The notes under the pieces were generated by a model that saw nothing but the letters and a program-made list of their open reading frames with translations, was not told the DNA's origin and did not search any database. A stretch of DNA of 64,000 nt from Dugong dugon (taxonomy: Eukaryota > Chordata > Mammalia > Sirenia > Dugongidae): positions 100,399,234 to 100,463,233 of the forward strand of contig CM057462.1 of the NCBI GenBank assembly GCA_030035585.1. Direction: 5' to 3'. Position numbers and translations under genes: made by a program. Shown here in pieces: positions 58,316 through 64,000 of the stretch (position 1 is its first letter; every line of letters begins with the position of its first letter).

Positions 58316-59094
58316 TTGTTGTTGTTAGGTGCTGTGATGGTTAAGATTATGTGTCACCTTGGCTGGGCCATGATTCTCAGTGTTTGTATGTGATCACTCC
58401 CATGATGAAATCTGCTGTGAGTAGCCAATTGCTTGAAAGGGAGCTTCCTTGGAGATGTGGCCTGCATCCGAATATAAGCAGACATTCTGGCTTTTTACTT
58501 GCTTTTGACTTCCAGTTCTTGGGACTTGAGCTGTCAGCTTATCTGCGGATCTTGAGATTCATCAATCTTCACAGTCTATACCAGTCCATTTCAGCTCACT
58601 AACACCTAGGATATTGATGTTTATGCATTCCACTTCACTTTGACAATTTCCAATTTTCCTAGATTCGTACTTCTTACATTCCACTTTCCAGTTATCAATG
58701 GATGTTTGCAGTTGTTTCTTCCCATTTTGAGTCCCGCCACATCAGCAAATGAAAGTCCCAAAAGTTTGACTCCATCTGTGTCATTAAGGTCGACTCTACT
58801 TTGAGGAGGCAGTTTTCCCCAGTCATGTTTTGAGTGCCTTCCAACCTGGGAGGCTCATCTTCCAGCACTATATCAGACAATGTTCCACTGTTATTCATAA
58901 GGTTTTCATTAGCTAATTCTTTTCAGAAGTAGACTGCCGGGTCCTTCTTCCTAGTTTGTCTTAGTCTGGAAGCTCAGCTGAAACCAGTCTGCCATGGGTG
59001 GCCCTGCTGGTATCTGAATGCTGTGGCATAGCTTCCAGAATCACAGCAACATGCAAGGCCCCACAGTGTGACAAACTGAGGGAAACATGGGGCA
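58316..59094 (-). mobile_element. RTE copy inside LTR, internally replaced by an LTR piece
   Basis: Only about 17 bp of the RTE 3' end remain at 58317-58333 (TTGTTGTTGTTAGGTGC). The RTE 5' part at 58576-59094 is present, including the most complete 5' terminus in the window. The TSD-like CAGAT(T/C)TCAT is at about 58299-58308 and 59093-59102. The minus-strand frame at 58695-58898 gives GTLSDIVLEDEPPRLEGTQ, the RTE N-terminal region. Confidence 0.75.
58334..58575 (+). mobile_element. 5' half of an LTR, plus strand, inside the RTE
   Basis: Starts TGTGATGGTTAAGATTATGT immediately after the RTE 3' end and follows 5817-6085 of the first LTR. Its 3' half and most of the RTE are missing, so a deletion after LTR insertion is likely. 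Confidence 0.8.
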
Positions 59095-59250
59095 GATCTC
59101 ATAGTAATATAATTTAATCCCCTCCAGATCTCATTATGAAGGAGATTAAATTATATTATGTTACGGAGGAGCAATCAGACCAATGTCTGCCAAACCACTG
59201 AGAATCATAGCCTAGCCAAGTTGACACATGATATTAACCATCACATACAG

Positions 59251-59515
59251 TGTCAACACCAGGACATTAACATTGGTGTAATGTGTGCATGTAGTTCTAC
59301 ATCATTTCATCACATACATAGAGCCCTGTAACTACCACCGCCATCAAGATACAGAACTCTTCCATCGCCACAAAGATTTACTGGTATGTTTTACCAGTTC
59401 AACTGAAGTACAGAAATTGTGCCTCCGTTTAAGTTGCTTTACCTTCCTTCATTTATAATACAATCGTCTTAAATATTTTATCTGTATACACTGAGATCCA
59501 CATCAGAGAATATTG
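59251..59515 (-). repeat. Old L1M 3' UTR, right part, minus strand
   Basis: TGTCAACACCAGGACATTAA, CATTGGTGTAATGTGTGCAT, and later CTACCACCGCCATCAAGATA continue from 57898. Confidence 0.6.
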
Positions 59516-59519
59516 ATTT

Positions 59520-59780
59520 TTTTTTTTTAATTGTACTGTGGCTGAAGGTTTACAGAACAAACTAGCTTCCCATTAAACAATTAGTACACATATTGTTATG
59601 TGGCATTGGTTGCCAACCCCACGACCTGTCAACTCTCTCCCCTTCTCAACCTTGGGTTCTCTATTACGGGCTTTCCTATCCCCTCCTGCCTTTTTGTCCT
59701 TGCTCCTGGGCTGGTGTGCCTATTTAGTCTCATTTTGTTTTATGGGCCTGTCTAATCTTTGTGGTTTTTTTTTTTTTTTT
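59520..59780 (-). mobile_element. L1 3' UTR fragment, minus strand
   Basis: Plus-strand reading AATTGTACTGTGGCTGAAGG, TTGCCAACCCCACGACCTGT and GGTTCTCTATTACGGGC is the reverse complement of a single module A plus upstream UTR. T-runs at both ends (59519-59528, 59766-59780) mark A tails or targets. Confidence 0.82.
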
Positions 59781-61480
59781 GCTTTGACTATTAAACATAA
59801 TTTAGAAAACTCAAGAGTAGAAGGAAAGTCTTTTGTATTTACCCATATTTTTGCTCTTTTTAATGTTCTTTCTTCCTCCCTGATGTTCCAAGGTTCTTAT
59901 TTTTATCATTTTCTTTCTCTTTCAAGGACTTCCTTAGCCATTCTTTTAGGGTAGGTCTGCTGGTGAAAAATTCTTTTAGTTTTCTTTCATCTGAAAATGT
60001 CTTTATTTCCTCTTCATTCCTTAAGGATAATTTTGCCAGATATAGAATTTAGGATTAACGTTCTTTTCTTTAAGCATTTGAAAAGTGTTGCACCACTTCC
60101 TTTTGACTTCCACATTTTCTGATGAGAAATTCACCATCATTCTAATTGTTATTTTTACCCTGTAGGTGAGGTGTCATTCCTCTCTTGCTGCTTTCAGAAT
60201 TTTTTCATTGCCTTTAGTTTCCTGAAGTTTGATTATGATGTGTCTTGATGTTTTACTTGGAGCTCACTTAGCTTCTTGAATTGGTTGGTTTATGTCTTTT
60301 GCTAAATTTGGAAAATTTCTTTGACTATTTTTTCAGCCTCACTATCCTTCTCCTCTCTTTCCGGGACTACCATCACACAGATGTTGGATCTTTTCTTATG
60401 GTCCCACAGGTCTCCGAGATTCTGTTCATCTTTTTTCCAGTCTATTTTCTCTCTTTTGTTCAGACTGGGTAGTTTCTGCTCATCTGTCTTCAAGTTCACT
60501 GATTCTCTTCTCTGTTCTCTTCATTCTTCTTTTGAGACCACCTGAATAGCTTTTTATTTCAATTTTTTAGTTCTAAAAATTCCATTTGGTTCTTTTTTAT
60601 ATGTTCTGTTTCTTTGTTGAGCTATTCTATCTTTTCATTTGTTTCAAGTGTGTTCATAATTGCTAGCTGAGACATTTTGATGATGGCTGCCTTAAAATCT
60701 TTGTCAGATATTTCTGACATATGTGTCACCTCAGTGTTGTCAGTTGTTGATTGTCTTTTCTTATTCAAGTTGATATTTTTCTAGTTCTTATTATGACATA
60801 TGACTTTTTCATTCTATCCTGAGAATTTTGAGCATTATGTTATGAGACTCTGGATCTTATTTAAACCTCTGCTTTAGTTGGCCTCCTCTAATACTGTTTC
60901 AGTGGGGGAAGGAGATTGTTTCCTCACTACTGCTAAGTGGAGTTAAAGGTCCAAGTTCTCCACTTGTCCTCTTTTGATATCCCAGAGGTAAAGGGGTGCC
61001 TCATTACTGCTGGGGGAGGTGGGATTTCAGGATTCCCACTAGGCCTCCACTGACATCACCCTTATTAGGAAGGAAAAGGGTGCCTGTTACTGTTCCCCAC
61101 ATGACCTCCACATGGGCACCACCTCCACTGACGGTAGAACAGGGCAACCTTTTTTACTGCTTGATGGTGGTGAGAATTCTGGCTTCCCTCTTAGCCTTCT
61201 CTGATACTACCCCTGTGGAGGGAGGAGTGCCTCATTACCAGTGGGTGGGAATTGAAGTCCTAGATCCTTACTTGGCCTCCACTAACACTGTGAGGATGGG
61301 GGGAGGAGAAGAGCTAGTAACCACCAGGTGGGTATGAAAGTCTCCTTTCCCCACTTACTATTCTCTGACATAACACAGGTAGGGCACTAGGGTGCCTTGT
61401 TACACTCTAGCAAAGGTGAAAGTCTGGCTCCACACTCAACCTTTGATGGCAGAGGTGGGGGTGCAGCTGTGTTGTTTTTG
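59781..61480 (-). repeat. Old L1M 5'-region sequence, minus strand
   Basis: TAGGGTAGGTCTGCTGGTGA, GGATAATTTTGCCAGATATA, CTTGATGTTTTACTTGGAGC and ATTCCATTTGGTTCTTTTTT, in this order, match a common old-L1 5' region on the reverse strand. 60900-61480 is a degenerate GC-richer repeat-like part with recurring CTCCACT and TGCCTCATTAC phrases. The frames here are shadows. Confidence 0.6.
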
Positions 61481-61530
61481 CTTTTTGTTTTTTTTTTTCT
61501 TTTCCCCTCCACAGTATTTGCTGTGTTGTA

Positions 61531-63345
61531 TTGTTGTTGCTAGGTATGGTCAAGTCAGTGCCAACTCACAGTAACACTGTGAACAACAGAATGAAACACT
61601 GCCCTGTCCTGTGCCATCCTACAATCATTGCTATGTTTGAGCCCATTGTTGCAGCCACTGTGTCAATCCATCCTTGACAGCAGATTTGCCCAATGAGGCG
61701 CATCATTTGATTTATTGACTGTTGCTTCCGTGGGTGTTGATTGTGGGTCCAAGTAAAATGAAATCCTTGACATCTTCAAGCTTTTCTCTATTTATCATGA
61801 TGTTGCTTATTGGTCCAGTTGTGAGGATTTTTGTTTTCCTTGTGTTAAGGTGTAATCCATACTGAAGGCTGTAGTCTTTGATCTTCATCGGTAAGTACTT
61901 CAAGTCCTCTTCACTTTCAACAAGCAAAGTTGTGTCATCTGCATATTGCAGGTTGTTAATGACTCTTCCTCCAGTCTTGATGCCACAATCTTCTTCATAC
62001 AGTCCAGCTTCTCAGATTATTTGCTAAGCATACAGATTGAATAATTATGGTGAAAGGATACAACCATGACACACACCTTTCCTTATTTTAAACAATGCAG
62101 TATCCCCTTGTTCTGTTCAAATGACTGCCTCTTGGTCTATGTACAGGTTCCTCATAAGCACAATTAAGTGTTCTGTAATTCCCATTCTTCATGATGTTAT
62201 CCATAACTTGTTATGATCCACCCAGCTGAATGCCTTTGCATAGTCAATAAAACACAGGTAAACATCCTTCTGGTATTCTCTGCTTTCAGCCAAGATCCAT
62301 CTGACATCAGCAATGATATCCCTCATTTTACATCTTCTTCACACCACGCACAAAAACTAACTCAAAATGGATCAGTACCTAAATATAAAATCTAAAACAA
62401 TAAAGATCATGGAAGAAAAAATAGCGACAATGCTAGGAGCCCTAATATATGGCATAAATAGAATCCTTCAGTATTGCAACTAGAGGCTTGAATTTTCTCT
62501 TCAGTTCTTTCAGCTTGAGAAATGCAGAGTCTGTTCTTCCCTTTTGGTTTTCTAACTCCAGGTCTTTGCACACTTCATTATAATAATTTACTTTGTCTTC
62601 TCAAGCCTTCCTTTGAAATCTTCTGTTCAGCTTTTTCACTTCATCATGTCTTCCAGTCGTTTTAGCTACTCTATGTTCAAGAGTGAGTTGTAGAATCTCT
62701 TCTGACATCCATTTTGTTTTGTTTTCTTGTCTGTCTTTTTAATGACCTTTTGCCTTCTTCATGTATGGTGTCCTTGATGTCATTCCACAACTCGTCTGGT
62801 GTTTGGTCATTAGTGTTCAATGCATCAAATTTGTTCTAAAGATGTCTCCAAATTTAGGTGGGATATACTCAGGTCATATTTTGGCTCTTGTGGACTTGTT
62901 TTAATTTTCTTCATTTTCAACTTGAACTTGCATATGAGCAATTGATGGTCTGTTCCACAGTCATCCTCTGGCTTTGTTGTGATTGATCATATTGAGCTTC
63001 TCCATTGTCTCTTTCCACAGATGTAGTCTATTTGATTCTTGCGTATTCCATCCAGTGAGGTCCAAGTGTATAGTCACTGTTTATGTTGTTGAAAAAAGGT
63101 ATTTCCAATGAATAGTTCATTTGTCTTGCAAAATTCTATCATGAAATCTCTGGTATCATTACTATCACCAAGGCCATGTTTTCCAACTGCTGATCCTTGT
63201 TCTTTGTTTCCAACTTTTGCGTTCCTCACCAGTAATTACCAGTGCATCTTGATTGCATGTTTGATCAATTTCAGATGGCAGAAGTTGGTAAAAATCTTCA
63301 GTTTGTTCATCTTTGGCATTAGTGGTGGGTGCATAAATTTGATTG
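61531..63345 (-). mobile_element. RTE LINE, minus strand, with deletions and an L1 patch
   Basis: Starts at its 3' end, TTGTTGTTGCTAGGTATGGT. There is a deletion at about 61668. The RT part has an intact YADD (about 61941) and VESEEDLKYLPMKIKDYSL (minus strand, 61712-61927). At 62341-62462 an L1 segment replaces about 470 bp of RTE. The endonuclease half then follows to about 63345, where the copy ends before the 5' terminus. Stops and frameshifts throughout. Confidence 0.88.
62341..62462 (+). mobile_element. Internal L1 ORF2 patch inside RTE
   Basis: 122 bp matching L1 ORF2 at about 53371-53495 (CACAAAAACTAACTCA, AATAAAGATCATGGAAGAAA, ATGCTAGGAGCCCTAAT). No poly(A), no L1 end and no TSD. 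The right junction shares GAATCC-type microhomology with RTE. Confidence 0.85.
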
Positions 63346-63597
63346 CTGTAGGATTATAGTCTAAAAGTTTTCTGTCTTATTATTCTGTCCCTTTCCTGGT
63401 CTTTGTTAGAGTGAACAGGCTTTAATGGGGCCTCTTTTTTGTTAATACCCATTAGCTTTTCCAGGTTGTTGACTTCTATAGCATCCAGTTTAGGATGTAT
63501 GAGAAAATCCAGGCAACTCATTTATATGTTGTTTCTTGGGTCCAAAGGTTGCTAGCCAGTCTGCTTTCTTCTTTCCACCTTTCATAGTCTTCTTCTA
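63346..63597. other. Unclassified DNA
   Basis: No gene or clear repeat seen. Confidence 0.4.
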
Positions 63598-63835
63598 TTA
63601 ATTTTTTGATTTTATTGTGATAAAATATATCTAACTTAAAATTTGGCATTTTAACCATTTTCAAACATACAATTCATGACATTAATTACATTCACAATGT
63701 TGTACAACCATCACCACTATCTATTTCCAAAACTTTTTCATGATCCCAAACAGAAACTCAGTACTCATTAAGCAATGACTGCTCATTCTCCCCAGCCCCT
63801 AGTTTCACAATCTTCTTACGTTTGTTTTATATACC
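63598..63835 (-). repeat. Old L1M 3' UTR-like fragment, minus strand
   Basis: GATAAAATATATCTAACTTA, ACATTCACAATGTTGTACAA and CCATCACCACTATCTATTTC are the common reverse-strand L1M pattern. Confidence 0.65.
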
Positions 63836-64000
63836 TTGTCCAGGATTTTTAGTTGTACTTAGTTGGAGAAATAGGGAGAAGTGCATGTATTCCATGTTGA
63901 TCTGGAACCAAAAATCTAGTAATGTTTGTAAACTTCTTAACTTTTTTCACGTGATTAAACATTTATCATTTAAAATTTACATACAATAAAATTCATAACT
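63836..64000. other. Unclassified DNA at window edge
   Basis: AT-rich; the last bases hint at another L1M-like stretch (AAATTTACATACAATAAAAT), too short to call. Confidence 0.35.

Larger units (their letters stand above)
57904..59245 (-). mobile_element. Solo LTR, minus strand, interrupted by RTE
   Basis: Plus-strand ends are TGTCTTAGG (57904) and CCATCACA (59245), the reverse of TGTGATGG...TAAGACA. TSD TACAG at 57899-57903 and 59246-59250. LTR sequence is 57904 to about 58315 and about 59095-59245; the middle is an RTE insertion. It is the same LTR family as 5817-6286 but a diverged member. Confidence 0.83.

Noticed and set aside
59598-59954. 118-codon plus-strand frame with hydrophobic runs
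   Set aside because: It is antisense to L1 3' UTR and L1M sequence; no gene context.
1-64000. A novel defence, biosynthetic or other multi-gene system
   Set aside because: No cluster of unrelated intact genes exists; all coding signals trace to L1 or RTE.

Overview
This window is nuclear DNA from a placental mammal, most likely an afrotherian and probably of the elephant lineage. I infer this from the repeats. There are tRNA-derived AfroSINE copies with an (ACAACA)n-type tail, RTE-clade LINEs whose 3' end ends the same way, a young lineage-type L1 family, and an old mammalian background of L2, MIR, L1M and MaLR-type LTRs. I found no host protein-coding exon, no functional tRNA or rRNA gene, no CRISPR array and no bacterial-type operon. 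The open frames are retroelement remnants, their antisense shadows or chance frames.

Layout. 1-8.2 kb: an L1 missing its endonuclease region, with a reiterated 3' tail split by a solo LTR, followed by an RTE copy. 8.2-23 kb: mostly unique DNA with old L2/MIR pieces, AfroSINEs, a tRNA-Gly-headed composite SINE, RTE fragments, an LTR and two TA-flanked DNA-transposon remnants. 23.3-37.6 kb: an old L1 split by a full-length younger L1 (about 7.6 kb), which is itself split by an RTE (3 kb, minus strand) and a solo LTR. Target-site duplications (TSDs) support each layer. 37.6-46.6 kb: the longest mostly unique stretch, with a three-deep SINE nest, L2/MIR and a polypurine tract. 46.6-57 kb: two more L1 insertions and an LTR. 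The second L1 insertion (51.46-56.97 kb) has a 16-bp TSD enclosing two L1 segments and about 230 bp of non-L1 DNA, which looks like a 3' transduction. 57-64 kb: an old L1 interrupted by an LTR that itself contains an RTE containing another LTR, then L1M 5'-type sequence and an RTE carrying an internal patch of L1.

How the elements relate. L1 and RTE encode endonuclease and reverse transcriptase. The AfroSINEs share the RTE 3' end, so by the usual SINE/LINE model they were mobilised by RTE machinery. Every autonomous copy here is disabled by frameshifts, stops, deletions or lost catalytic residues. I see no sign of a novel functional system. The most interesting signals are structural: the composite SINE, the modular L1 3' tails, the probable 3' transduction, the L1 patch in an RTE, and a diverged local duplication near 20 kb. 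Subfamily names need a repeat-library comparison that I could not run.
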